64,000 nt of DNA from Mesorhizobium shangrilense. Lineage in GTDB: Bacteria > Pseudomonadota > Alphaproteobacteria > Rhizobiales > Rhizobiaceae. This document shows, piece after piece, positions 49,238-57,829 of this stretch; the stretch's first letter is position 1; each line of letters starts with the position of its first letter. Location: the NCBI RefSeq assembly GCF_028826155.1, contig NZ_JAQGPN010000001.1, positions 1,741,501 through 1,805,500 on the forward strand, in the 5' to 3' direction. A program made the position numbers and the translations under genes. The notes below the pieces were generated by a model, which was not told the DNA's origin, did no database searches, and worked only from the letters and a program-made list of their open reading frames with translations.

Positions 49238-49882
49238 TCAGCCGGGCTTCCTCAGGCCGCTCGCCTCGCGCGCCAGCGCCTCGACCTCGGCCCACTTTCC
49301 GGCCTTGACCATCGCGTCGGGCGCCACCCAGGAGCCGCCGACGCAGATGACGTTGGGCAGGCCGAGGTAGTCGCGCGCGTTGGCCGCACTGATGCCGCCC
49401 GTCGGGCAGAAGCGCAGGCCCTGGAAAGGCGACGCCAGAGATTTCAGGAAGGCAGCGCCACCCGCCTGCTCGGCCGGGAAGAATTTCACGAAGTCGATCC
49501 CGGCCTCCAGCGCCATCATCATCTCGCCGGGCGTGATCGTGCCCGGCAGAAGAGGCGCTTCGCTGCCGGCTGCGGCCTCGATCACCTGTCGGGTGATGCC
49601 CGGGCTGACGATGAAGCGGGAGCCGGCCTTCGCGGCCTCCTCGAACTGCCTGGCGTTCAGGATGGTGCCGGCGCCGACGATGGCCTCCTCGACCTCGCCT
49701 GCGACGCGGCGGATCGCTTCCAGCGCATCCGGCGTCCGCAGGGTGATCTCGATGGCCGGCAGGCCGCCTTTCGCCAATGCGCGCGCCAGCGGAACGGCAT
49801 CGTTTGCATCGTCGATCTTCAGCACCGGAATCACCGGCTGTCCGGCGAGAAGGGCGAGGAAGGCATCGGTCTTGGCGGACAT
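49238..49882 (-). CDS. eda: KDPG/KHG aldolase
   Basis: 214 residues. VIPVLKIDDANDAVPLARALAKGGLPAIEITLRTP (catalytic Glu in EITLRT), GAGTILNARQFEEA, FIVSPGI, DFVKFFPAEQAGG (Schiff-base Lys) and FCPTGGISAAN define the Entner-Doudoroff aldolase, which splits 2-keto-3-deoxy-6-phosphogluconate into pyruvate and glyceraldehyde-3-phosphate. AAGGAG lies 7 bases before the ATG at 49882. It stands alone here, not with edd or zwf. Confidence 0.93.
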   Translation of the reverse strand: MSAKTDAFLALLAGQPVIPVLKIDDANDAVPLARALAKGGLPAIEITLRTPDALEAIRRVAGEVEEAIVGAGTILNARQFEEAAKAGSRFIVSPGITRQVIEAAAGSEAPLLPGTITPGEMMMALEAGIDFVKFFPAEQAGGAAFLKSLASPFQGLRFCPTGGISAANARDYLGLPNVICVGGSWVAPDAMVKAGKWAEVEALAREASGLRKPG

Positions 49883-49945
49883 CCGGGAACTCCTTTGAAG
49901 TTCAACCGATTTAGGACATCGATGCATAGGTGTCCATTCGCATCA

Positions 49946-50854
49946 TCAGCTCGTAGCCGATCCGAACAGACCCCTGACGAGGCGCATGAAGCGCCGCCAG
50001 GCACCCACCCCGCCATCGCCAAGCGGCGCCGCGTCGCGCAAGGCCGCGAGCGTTTCCGGCCCGGCGACGCCGTCGACGGTAAGGCCGTTGTCGGCCTGGA
50101 AGCGCCGGATCGCCTTTTTCGTCGCCGGCCCGATGACGCCATCTGGCTTCAGAGGATAACCTGTGGCGGAAAGCATGCGTTGCAGGTCGGCAACGCCTTC
50201 GGCGGTGGTAGCCTTTTCGGGATTGGGCCGATCTTCCTGTGCGCGGACCGGGCGGGATGCCGCTGCCTCTTCGATGCGATACCGCTCATATGCGGCGGCG
50301 ATCCGGGAATGGTATCGGCTTCGCGCGTAGGCGGGGCCATTGTAGGCACGGGCAAACGCCTCCCAGTCGCGCCTGCGGATTTCGTCGACCAGCCCGGCCT
50401 TCTCGATGTAGCGCGCCATGAGCCGGATCTGGCCATCCAGCCCGCTGCGGGCTTCCTCCACGAGCCTGTCGACGGAATCGAAGCCAAGCCATTTCCAATG
50501 GGCGCCCATGACTTGGCCGAGGCCCCACGAGACGGACTCGTGCGCCGCGCGACGGTCGATCTCCGACGCTTGCGCCAGCAGCTGCCAGCGCCCGGCCTGC
50601 GGTGCCGGATTCCTGACTGCACCGGCCGTCGGCGAGGACAGCCCGGATGCTCGGGCTCGCCTGCGCTCCTCGCCGGTCAGGCGCTGGTCGAAGTAGTGGC
50701 CTTCGAAACGGATCAGCGGTTCGGCGCGGCCGTCGACCATGGCGAACGCCCTGCCGCCGCTCTCGACCTCCGCGATGGCGAGCAGGGCTGCGGGGTCGAC
50801 CTGCAGCGCATTCGCCACCTGCCGGACTGCACTCTTCACTTTCTCATCGAACAT
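49946..50854 (-). CDS. N-acetylmuramidase with C-terminal peptidoglycan-binding domain
   Basis: 302 residues. An N-acetylmuramidase (DUF3380) catalytic domain carries AIAEVESGGRAFAMVDGRAEPLIRFEGHYF (catalytic Glu), SWGLGQVMGAHWKWLGF and AFARAYNGPAYARSRYHSRIAAAY. After a polar linker, a PG_binding_1 domain (about 215-275: LQRMLSATGYPLKPDGVIGPATKKAIRRFQADNGL) follows. No signal peptide. This architecture is shared with phage endolysins and T6SS or secretion-linked muramidases, but no phage or secretion gene is nearby. GGAG is 7 bases before the ATG at 50854. Confidence 0.87.
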   Translation of the reverse strand: MFDEKVKSAVRQVANALQVDPAALLAIAEVESGGRAFAMVDGRAEPLIRFEGHYFDQRLTGEERRRARASGLSSPTAGAVRNPAPQAGRWQLLAQASEIDRRAAHESVSWGLGQVMGAHWKWLGFDSVDRLVEEARSGLDGQIRLMARYIEKAGLVDEIRRRDWEAFARAYNGPAYARSRYHSRIAAAYERYRIEEAAASRPVRAQEDRPNPEKATTAEGVADLQRMLSATGYPLKPDGVIGPATKKAIRRFQADNGLTVDGVAGPETLAALRDAAPLGDGGVGAWRRFMRLVRGLFGSATS

Positions 50855-51023
50855 GCAGCATCTCCATGAAACGCGGCATTGTCGCCCGAGATTGGCCGGC
50901 GGGGACAAAATTCCTGTCGAATTGCGGAGGGGCGTCTCCTCCGCGATCCGGCAAGTCATTGGAAACACGCCCGAAAACACGCCGCCTTGAATGTGCCGCG
51001 ACCGCGCGATATTGGCGCTCGCC

Positions 51024-51953
51024 ATGAATTTATCCCCCAATGACGCCTCATTTCTGGTCGCAGCGCTCTACCGGTTCCATCCGCTCGAGGGGCATGCGGA
51101 ACTGCGCGCCCCGCTTGCAGACTTCTGCAGCCGGCGCGACATCAAGGGTACGCTGCTGCTCGCCCCTGAGGGGATCAACGGAACCGTCGCCGGCAGCGAC
51201 GAGGCGCTCGGCGAACTCGTTGCGCATCTGGAGACAGTCCGCGGGCTGAAGGGACTGGAGATCAAGTACAGCCGCGCAGCGGAAATGCCCTTCCACCGCA
51301 TGAAGGTGCGGCTGAAGAAGGAGATCGTGACCATGGGCGTCCCCGGAATCGATCCGCTCGCCAGCGTCGGCGCCTATGTCCCGCCGGCCGACTGGAACGC
51401 GCTGATCGCCGATCCGGGCACGATCGTTATCGACACCCGCAACGACTATGAGGTCGCGCTCGGGACCTTTCGCGGGGCGGTCGATCCGAAGACCCAGAGC
51501 TTTGCCGAATTCCCGGCCTGGGCGGAGCGCAACCGCGGCGACCTCGAGGGGCGCAAGGTGGCGATGTTCTGCACCGGCGGCATACGCTGCGAGAAGGCCA
51601 CGGCCTACATGAAGTCGATCGGGGTCGAGGACGTCTTCCATCTCAAGGGCGGCATCCTCAAATATCTGGAGGAGGTGCCGGCGGGTGAAAGCCTCTGGGA
51701 CGGCGAGTGCTTCGTGTTCGACGAGCGCGTGTCGGTTACCCACGGCCTGGCCGAGGGCGGGGCGGAGCTCTGTCGCGCCTGCCGCTGGCCGCTCACCGAG
51801 GCGGACATGCGCTCCGAGCACTATGTCGAAGGCGTCTCGTGCGCACGTTGCCATGACCAGCGCACGGACGAAGACCGCAGCCGCTATGCCGAGCGGCATC
51901 GGCAGGTGGAGCTGGCGGCGAAGCGTGGCGGCAAGCCGCATGTGGGGAGCTGA
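51024..51953 (+). CDS. trhO: tRNA uridine(34) hydroxylase TrhO (rhodanese domain)
   Basis: 309 residues. [26 protein letters not shown] opens the N-terminal acylphosphatase-like part; [16 protein letters not shown] and [16 protein letters not shown] follow. The rhodanese domain has [21 protein letters not shown] and the active Cys in [16 protein letters not shown]. TrhO (YceA) makes 5-hydroxyuridine at position 34 of tRNAs in a prephenate-independent way. The C-terminal zinc-type Cys pairs (CRACRWPL and CARCHDQ) are visible. I use the ATG at 51024; the upstream part of the frame is not conserved. Confidence 0.92.
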   Translation: MNLSPNDASFLVAALYRFHPLEGHAELRAPLADFCSRRDIKGTLLLAPEGINGTVAGSDEALGELVAHLETVRGLKGLEIKYSRAAEMPFHRMKVRLKKEIVTMGVPGIDPLASVGAYVPPADWNALIADPGTIVIDTRNDYEVALGTFRGAVDPKTQSFAEFPAWAERNRGDLEGRKVAMFCTGGIRCEKATAYMKSIGVEDVFHLKGGILKYLEEVPAGESLWDGECFVFDERVSVTHGLAEGGAELCRACRWPLTEADMRSEHYVEGVSCARCHDQRTDEDRSRYAERHRQVELAAKRGGKPHVGS

Positions 51954-52064
51954 CGCCGAAACGTGAGATGGCGCGGCGTCATTGCATTGTCGCATCGGCC
52001 TGCCTATCTCGCCCCGGAGTAACGCCACCGCCGCCAAGCGGCGGCCCAACCTGCGGAGGACCCA

Positions 52065-52817
52065 ATGTTCGATCCCAAGAAGCTGCTCGACGATCTCCTC
52101 GGCACGCAGGTTCCCGGGACGGGATCCACGGTGCGGGACAAGGTCTCCCAAGCCGGTCAGATGGCGAAGGACAACCCGCTGGCCGCCGGCGCGTTGGTCG
52201 CGGTCCTGCTCGGGACGAAGGCCGGCCGCGACATGACCGGGACCGCGGTGAAGCTCGGCGGCCTGGCTGCGATCGGCGGGGTCGCCTACAAGGCCTGGCA
52301 GAACTACAAGAACGGCGGCAATCCGGCCGAGGCGGCGCAGAAGGATCCCGAACTGTTGCCGCCGCCGGAGGACACTAGCTTCCATCCGTCGCAAGCCCCG
52401 CAGGGCGAGGCCGAGTTCACGCTGACGCTGGTGCGCGCCATGATCGCGGCCGCCAACGCCGACGGTCATATCGACGAGGCAGAGCGCAAGAACATCGCCG
52501 ACAAGCTCAGCCTGTCGGGCATCGGCTCGGACGCAGAAGCGTTCCTGCTCAAGGAGATCGAGAGCCCAATGAGCATCGATCAGCTGGTCGCCGCGGCTCA
52601 GACCGACGCCCAAAAGGTCGAGCTCTATACGGCCTCGCGCCTGACCATTGCGCCGGACACGCGCACCGAGCGCGGCTATCTCGACCTGCTGGCGGGCCGG
52701 CTGAAGCTGCCGGACGCGCTGATCGACCACGTCGAGGCGACCATCGCCGCCAGCGTTCCGCCGCAGCCCGCGGGCGGAGCCGGCGCGCCGGGCTCGGCGC
52801 CAAATTCGCGCTGGTAA
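52065..52817 (+). CDS. DUF533/TerB-like tellurite-resistance-family protein (YebE-like)
   Basis: 250 residues. MFDPKKLLDDLLGTQVPG, a central Gly/Ala-rich hydrophobic segment (NPLAAGALVAVLLGTKAGR, then KLGGLAAIGGVAYKAWQNY) and a TerB-like C-terminal helical domain (LTLVRAMIAAANADGHIDEAERKNIA, with DGHID as the metal site type) define the DUF533 family. GGAGGAC is 6 bases before the ATG. Function is unknown: an inner-membrane protein with a cytoplasmic TerB domain. A candidate sRNA lies just downstream. Confidence 0.85.
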   Translation: MFDPKKLLDDLLGTQVPGTGSTVRDKVSQAGQMAKDNPLAAGALVAVLLGTKAGRDMTGTAVKLGGLAAIGGVAYKAWQNYKNGGNPAEAAQKDPELLPPPEDTSFHPSQAPQGEAEFTLTLVRAMIAAANADGHIDEAERKNIADKLSLSGIGSDAEAFLLKEIESPMSIDQLVAAAQTDAQKVELYTASRLTIAPDTRTERGYLDLLAGRLKLPDALIDHVEATIAASVPPQPAGGAGAPGSAPNSRW

Positions 52818-52842
52818 AGCGGCTGGGGACGGCTTTGGCGTG

Positions 52843-52881
52843 TTAACCTTTCGTTAACTTTCGAAGCGCATGATTCGAATC
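52843..52881 (+). promoter_or_regulatory. Perfect CtrA box and double GANTC methylation sites
   Basis: TTAA-CCTTTCG-TTAA (52843-52857) is an exact TTAA-N7-TTAA CtrA recognition site. GATTC (52872-52876) and GAATC (52877-52881), two abutting CcrM sites that together form TGATTCGAATCA, follow 14 bases later. Such pairing marks cell-cycle-regulated promoters in alphaproteobacteria. The next transcript start would be near 52879. Confidence 0.65.
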
Positions 52882-52953
52882 AGTCGGACCGGCTTTCCTC
52901 CTCCCAAGCGGTTCTGATCAGGGCGGCCCAACCATCGGACCGCCCTATTTGTT
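52879..52953 (+). ncRNA. Candidate trans-acting sRNA with an anti-Shine-Dalgarno loop
   Basis: Hairpin: ATCAG-(TCG)-GACC-(G)-GCTT pairs with AAGC-GGTT-CTGAT (52879-52918, one G-U pair), leaving TCCTCCTCCC (52896-52905) as the loop. A terminator follows at once: GGGCGG pairs with CCGCCC (52921-52945, extendable by two pairs across a mismatch), then TATTTGTT. CCUCCUCCC in a hairpin loop plus a terminator matches the organisation of several alphaproteobacterial sRNA families (cuckoo-like and alpha-r types). No coding frame fits the segment. The 5' end is inferred. Confidence 0.6.
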
Positions 52954-53016
52954 GGCAGCTTGCCATCCCTCTTCTCATCTGCGATGCCATGTCCTCCACG
53001 AAGAGGATGTGTATCC

Positions 53017-53772
53017 ATGGCAGATGGCAAGACAGCGATCGTGACCGGCGCGGGCACGGGCATCGGCAAGGCGGTCGCGACCACGCTACTCCTGAACGGC
53101 TGGAACATCGTTTTCGTCGGCCGTCGTCAGAACCTGCTGGACGAGGCGATCGCCGCGGCCGGCACGACCGGGGCGAGGGCGCTGGGGATCTCCTGCGACA
53201 TCACCAAGCCGGCGGAAGTGGACGCCATGTTCGACCGCGCCGTGGACGAATTCGGCCGCGTCGACCTGCTGTTCAACAATGCCGGGATGGGCTTCAAGCC
53301 GGCGACCGTGGACGAAATCCCGGTCGAGGCCTGGGTGGATATCGTCAACGTCAACCTGACCGGCTCGTTCCTGTGCGCCCGCGCCGCCTTCCGGGTGATG
53401 AGGGCGCAGTCGCCGCAGGGCGGCCGCATCATCAACAACGGCTCCATCTCGGCGCATGCGCCGCGCCCGGGCTCGGCGCCCTACACGGCCACCAAGCACG
53501 CCATTACCGGACTGACCAAGTCTCTGGCGCTGGACGGGCGGCCGTTCGACATCGCCTGTGGCCAGATCGACATCGGCAATGCGCTGACCGACATGGCGCG
53601 GGCGATGACGGTGGGCGTGCCGCAGGCGGACGGCTCGATCAAGGCCGAGCCAACCATGGACCCGCAGCAGGTGGCAGATGCGGTTCTCCACATGGCAAGC
53701 CTGCCGCCGGAAGCGAACGTGCTGTTCATGACCGTGATGGCGACAAAGATGCCGTTCGTCGGACGGGGGTAG
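53017..53772 (+). CDS. Short-chain dehydrogenase/reductase
   Basis: 251 residues, classic SDR. The cofactor site is [16 protein letters not shown], then CDIT for the adenine ring, NNAGMGF, catalytic Ser in [12 protein letters not shown], and [10 protein letters not shown] (Tyr and Lys). The C-terminus [14 protein letters not shown] replaces the usual substrate loop; a substrate is not deducible. The GRR after the first strand favours NADPH. I start at 53017 ([13 protein letters not shown]) with GAGG 10 bases upstream. The IS630 element begins 18 bases after its stop. Confidence 0.88.
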   Translation: MADGKTAIVTGAGTGIGKAVATTLLLNGWNIVFVGRRQNLLDEAIAAAGTTGARALGISCDITKPAEVDAMFDRAVDEFGRVDLLFNNAGMGFKPATVDEIPVEAWVDIVNVNLTGSFLCARAAFRVMRAQSPQGGRIINNGSISAHAPRPGSAPYTATKHAITGLTKSLALDGRPFDIACGQIDIGNALTDMARAMTVGVPQADGSIKAEPTMDPQQVADAVLHMASLPPEANVLFMTVMATKMPFVGRG

Positions 53773-53792
53773 GGCGCTGGCCGGGTCCCCTA

Positions 53793-54829
53793 GAGCGGCG
53801 TGCATTCAGGCATACCCGGCGGCCTTGAAGTAGTTCTGGCATTCGGTTGATGGGTAGAGGGTGCAGATGTCGCCGATGGCCTGCCAGAGGCGGTCGATGG
53901 TTCGGATGGCGCGCGTCCTGAGGTGAGCCTTCAGCTTTGAGAAGGCCATCTCGATGGGGTTGAGATCGGGGCTGTAGGGCGGCAGGAACAGCATCCATGC
54001 GCCACGCGCCCGGATGGCGGCCTGCGCCTTTGGGCTCTTGTGGGCGGCGAGGTTGTCGAGGATGACGACGTCGCCTTTGGACAGCGTCGGTGCGAGTTGG
54101 GTCTCGACATAGGTTTCGAAGATGCAGCGGTTCATCGGCCTGTCGACGACGAAGGGCGCAGTCAGGCCGAAGCATCTCAGCCCGGCAATGAAGGTCTGGG
54201 TCTTCCAGTGCCCGAACGGCGCCTTCGAGCGCAGCCGCTGGCCTTTTGGACATCGGCCGCGCAGGCGCGTCATCTTTGTGGTGGTTCCGGTCTCGTCGAT
54301 GAACACCAGGCGATGGGGTTCAAGCCGCATCCTCGGCTGGCGGGCGACCCACTCCTGGCGCGCGGCTGCGACGTCGGGCCGGTCCTGCTCGCTGGCGGAC
54401 AGCGTTTTTTTTGAAGCGGTAGCCGTTGCGGATCAGCCAGCGCGAGATCGAGGACGGCGCGACGACCGTGTCTCGCCCGGCCAGTTCGGAAGCCAGCTCC
54501 GGCATGGTGATGTCGTCTTGCTCGGCGATCCGGCGCACCAGGAAATCCCGGTGCGGATCGAGTTTCGAGTAGCGCCAGCCGCCCTCCGGCTTTGCCTTGA
54601 GGCTGCCGCTCGCACGATACGCCGCCATCAGCTTGACGACGAACGACACCGAAACGCTGAAATGGGCCGCAGCCGCATGGCACGTCCCGCCGCGCCCCAC
54701 AAAGCCCGCAACACGCTCACGAAGATCAAGCGAATAGGATCGGGTCATCGCAAATCACCTCCAACCGAAGTGAATCACGAAAACCCAGCTGCTAGAATCT
54801 CTTAGATTCAGTCAGAACGCCCGACGCTC
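53793..54829 (-). mobile_element. IS630-family insertion sequence, 1037 bp, flanked by TA duplications
   Basis: The ends are imperfect inverted repeats: GAGCGGCGTGCATTC on the left and, reversed, GAGCGTCGGGCGTTC on the right (12 of 15 positions equal). TA stands on both sides (53791-53792 and 54830-54831), the duplicated target of this Tc1/mariner-related family. It is inserted between the SDR and the cyclase gene without breaking either. Its two frames encode one transposase split by a slippery A8 run. Confidence 0.9.
53806..54748 (-). CDS. IS630-family transposase in two frames (frameshift at an A8 run)
   Basis: Frame A (54748 to about 54412) gives the N-terminal helix-turn-helix region: MTRSYSLDLRERVAGFVGRGG, SVSVSFVVKLMAAYRASGS and VAPSSISRWLIRNGYRFKK. 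The catalytic part is in a second frame ending at 53806: RLVFIDETGTTTKM (first Asp), VVILDNLAAHKS (second Asp) and LPPYSPDLNPIEMAFSKLK (Glu), the DDE triad. The frames meet at eight A residues (complement of 54405-54412); one base has to be skipped, or slippage must add or remove A, to join them. Programmed slippage is usual for IS630; otherwise the copy would be inactive. No other damage is visible. Confidence 0.88.
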
Positions 54830-54856
54830 TAGGGAGCCGGCCGCTCGCACTTCTTC

Positions 54857-57829
54857 TCACTGCGCGGAGTGCAGCGATGCCCGCGCTCGCGCCAGCAATG
54901 GCCGAAACTGGAACTCGCCGAAAGCGGTGATTCTCTCGTCGTGCCGGTCGAGCAATGCACGGGCCTCGGAGAGGCGACCGGCGGCGATGTAGAACTCGGA
55001 CAGCAGCGCCGCGAAGAAGGCCTGCCAGTTCTCGAAACCCGTCCTCGCCCAGAGCGCTGCGCCTTCCTCCATTTGCGGGATGCCAGCTTCGAGATCGCCC
55101 CGCCGGGCGCTCACCCAGCCAAGGCAGACCATCGACATTGCCATGAACTCGGGGAAGCCCTGTCGACGGGCGAACTCGATGCTCTCCTCGCCGAAACGCG
55201 CCGCGGCGGGCACGTCGTCGCGCATCATCGCTGTGAGAAAGTTGGCGAGCAGGCCAAAGCCGTAGGCGTGGGGACGCTTGACCAGCCTGGCGATCTCCAG
55301 CGCGGCGGCGGCGTGCCGGGCAGCTTCCGGCTCATTGCCCATCACCGCGTGGGTGAGACCGAGATAGAAGCGTCCGAACACGCCGAATTCCTTCAGGAAA
55401 CGCATGTAGAGCCCGCGATGGAGCGTCGGGTCATAGCGCTCCACCGTCGCGGTCAGGTGTTCGAGGGCGGTTTCGTTGTCGCCGCGGTGCCATGCCACCA
55501 GCCCGCGCATGGTGTGGGCGGCGAGATAGGCATCGTCCGAGGGCTCGGCCTCCAGGATCTCGAAGATCTCGTCGGTCGCCCGATCCGCATCCCCCAGCCT
55601 GCCGCACGCCCAGGCATGCAGCGCGGTGTTGTAGATGACGGGGATCAGGTTCTCCGGCATCTGCTGCGTGCGCAGCAACTCGAGCGCGCGCGCCTGCGCA
55701 GCGCCGAAAGCCGGACTGCCCGGGCCGCGCGTGACCATCAGGGTCGGGCCCTGTATCGCGCGCAATTGCAGTTCGAGGCTGTCGCGCTCGTCTCCCTCGG
55801 GCAGGCTCTCGATGGCGGCCAGTCCGTGCGTGATGTGCGCGAGCGCTTCCGCCGCGCCGCCGCCGCCGGCCGCTTCCATCGCCGCGGCGAGACGCCATCT
55901 CGCCGACTCCGCCTTGCGGTCGGCCGCGAGCAGATGCTCGGCCAGCACCTCCGGCACGATGCGCCGGCCTTCGTGCTTCGACAGCATGGCCTCGGCGACC
56001 ATGCCGTGGAGTCGACGCCTCTCGGCCGTGCCCAGCGATCCGTAGACCGCGTCGCGCACCAGCGCGTGCTTGAAACTCGCTTCATCGCTGGCGCCGAGTC
56101 CCGTGCCCCGGTGCGCGATGTCGGCGCTTTCCAGCACGTCGAGCGCCTTGTCGAAAGTTTCGTTGGCCAGCTGGGACAGGGCGCGGACCAGCTGCAGGTC
56201 GAAGACCCGGCCGACGGCCGCGCCGATCCTGGCGACTTCCTGCGCGCTGGGATTGAGACCGTCGAGCTTGTTCTGCACGAGCGCGCCAAGTGTCAGCGGG
56301 ATCGTGTGCAGTTCGCCTCCGCTGCCGATCCTGTGGCGCCCCCCGGCGCTTTCGGCGAGCATCGCCGCATATTCTTCGACGAACAGCGGAACGCCGTCGG
56401 ATTTTTCGATGATTGCCGCAAGCGTCCTGTCATCCAGTTCGACCGCGCGGCCTGCCGCCTTCGCCAACTGGACGGATTGCGCGTCGCTCAGCCGTTCCAG
56501 CCGTATCACCCTGCCGAGCGCGTCCAGACGATCGGCGAAGGGGCCTTCCGATCGGGTGGTCGCCAGGACGACGCAGGGATGCTCGGCGGCGTTCCTCACC
56601 AGGTTCTCGAGGAATTCGGCGGAGGTGGGATCGATCCAGTGCACGTCCTCGAAGACCAGGAACAGCGCCTTGCCCGGCACGCCGGTGCTGAACACCTTCT
56701 TCGACAGGATCTGGAACGCCATGAGGCGTTTCATGAGCATGCCGATGTCGGCATCCGCTTCCTGTTCGGGGCCGCGCGCCGCAATGACGTCCATCAGCAC
56801 GGCGGTCTGCTCTTCGTTGGTTTGCCAGGCGGACTGAAAGAGCCGGCGAAGCTTGTCGCGCCGGACCTCGCGGGGATCGTCGGTGTGCACGCCGGACACC
56901 CAGTCGAGATAGTCCTTCACCGGGTAAAGCGACGAATACTGGTGCGCTGGCGAGCATTGCAGGGCCAGATAGCGGACGCCCTCCTGCGCCTCGTCGTGCC
57001 GCAACGCGTCGACGAGCCTCGACTTGCCGATGCCGGGTTCGCCGACCAGGACGGCGGCCGATCCGGTACCCGCATAGGCGCGCTCCATCATGGCGCGCAA
57101 CGTCGCCAGCTCGTCGTCGCGCCCGATCAACGGCATCCGCCGTTCTCCGCGCAGCGCCTCGAAGCGGCTTAGCCCCTTCCTGCGGCGAGGCCTTACCTTG
57201 AAGACTGCCTCCTGCTGCTCGAACCCCTTCAGCGCCTGCAGGCCAAGGTCCTCGAACTCGAATGCCTTGCCGACCAGCTTGCGGGTGGCGGCGCAGACGA
57301 TCGCGGTGTTCGCGGTTGCGATCGTCTGCAGCCGCGCGGCCTTGTTGAGACAGGCGCCAACCACGTTCTCGCCGTAGTGGTCGTCGGGCTTCTGCTGGAT
57401 GATGACGTGACCGGTGGCAATGCCGATGCGTGCGGCGAGCGCAACTCTGCCGAGGCCGCCGCCGTTTGCCTGCATGAGGTTGTGCAGGATCGTCCAAGCC
57501 GCCTGGACGGCGCGCAACGGATCGTCCTCCATTCCCCGCGGGTAGCCGAAATAGCTTATGACGCCATCGCCGAGATAGTTGGCGACGGTGCCGTTCTGCT
57601 CGCGCGTCGCCTCGGTGCACAGATTATGGTAGGTGCGCAGGAGATCGCTGAACGTTTCCGGCCCATATTCCTCGAGCAGCGCCGTGGAGCCGACGAGGTC
57701 GGCGAACATGACGGTGAGTTGCCGATGCTGCGACGTCGCGGCCGGCATCTCCGCCGGGGCTCCCGTGCCCAGTGGGCCGGCATTAAGAAGTCCGGCCCTG
57801 CCGGACTGATCGCTAGTGAACGTCGACAT
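54857..57829 (-). CDS. Class III adenylate/guanylate cyclase with AAA ATPase and TPR region
   Basis: 990 residues. A class III cyclase domain (about 35-215) has QLTVMFADLVGSTALLEEYG (metal Asp), TVANYLGDGVISYFGYPR (second metal Asp) and GENVVGACLNKAARLQ. An AAA-type regulatory ATPase follows (about 235-560): PLIGRDDELATLR, Walker A VLVGEPGIGKSRLVDAL and FLVFEDVHWIDP as Walker B. From about 640 on, TPR-like helical repeats rich in Ala and Leu make up the rest. This cyclase-AAA-TPR layout is common in rhizobia. The start at 57829 overlaps the end of the secreted haem-protein gene by 17 bases, so they are probably made together. Signal and target are unknown. Confidence 0.87.
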   Translation of the reverse strand: MSTFTSDQSGRAGLLNAGPLGTGAPAEMPAATSQHRQLTVMFADLVGSTALLEEYGPETFSDLLRTYHNLCTEATREQNGTVANYLGDGVISYFGYPRGMEDDPLRAVQAAWTILHNLMQANGGGLGRVALAARIGIATGHVIIQQKPDDHYGENVVGACLNKAARLQTIATANTAIVCAATRKLVGKAFEFEDLGLQALKGFEQQEAVFKVRPRRRKGLSRFEALRGERRMPLIGRDDELATLRAMMERAYAGTGSAAVLVGEPGIGKSRLVDALRHDEAQEGVRYLALQCSPAHQYSSLYPVKDYLDWVSGVHTDDPREVRRDKLRRLFQSAWQTNEEQTAVLMDVIAARGPEQEADADIGMLMKRLMAFQILSKKVFSTGVPGKALFLVFEDVHWIDPTSAEFLENLVRNAAEHPCVVLATTRSEGPFADRLDALGRVIRLERLSDAQSVQLAKAAGRAVELDDRTLAAIIEKSDGVPLFVEEYAAMLAESAGGRHRIGSGGELHTIPLTLGALVQNKLDGLNPSAQEVARIGAAVGRVFDLQLVRALSQLANETFDKALDVLESADIAHRGTGLGASDEASFKHALVRDAVYGSLGTAERRRLHGMVAEAMLSKHEGRRIVPEVLAEHLLAADRKAESARWRLAAAMEAAGGGGAAEALAHITHGLAAIESLPEGDERDSLELQLRAIQGPTLMVTRGPGSPAFGAAQARALELLRTQQMPENLIPVIYNTALHAWACGRLGDADRATDEIFEILEAEPSDDAYLAAHTMRGLVAWHRGDNETALEHLTATVERYDPTLHRGLYMRFLKEFGVFGRFYLGLTHAVMGNEPEAARHAAAALEIARLVKRPHAYGFGLLANFLTAMMRDDVPAAARFGEESIEFARRQGFPEFMAMSMVCLGWVSARRGDLEAGIPQMEEGAALWARTGFENWQAFFAALLSEFYIAAGRLSEARALLDRHDERITAFGEFQFRPLLARARASLHSAQ

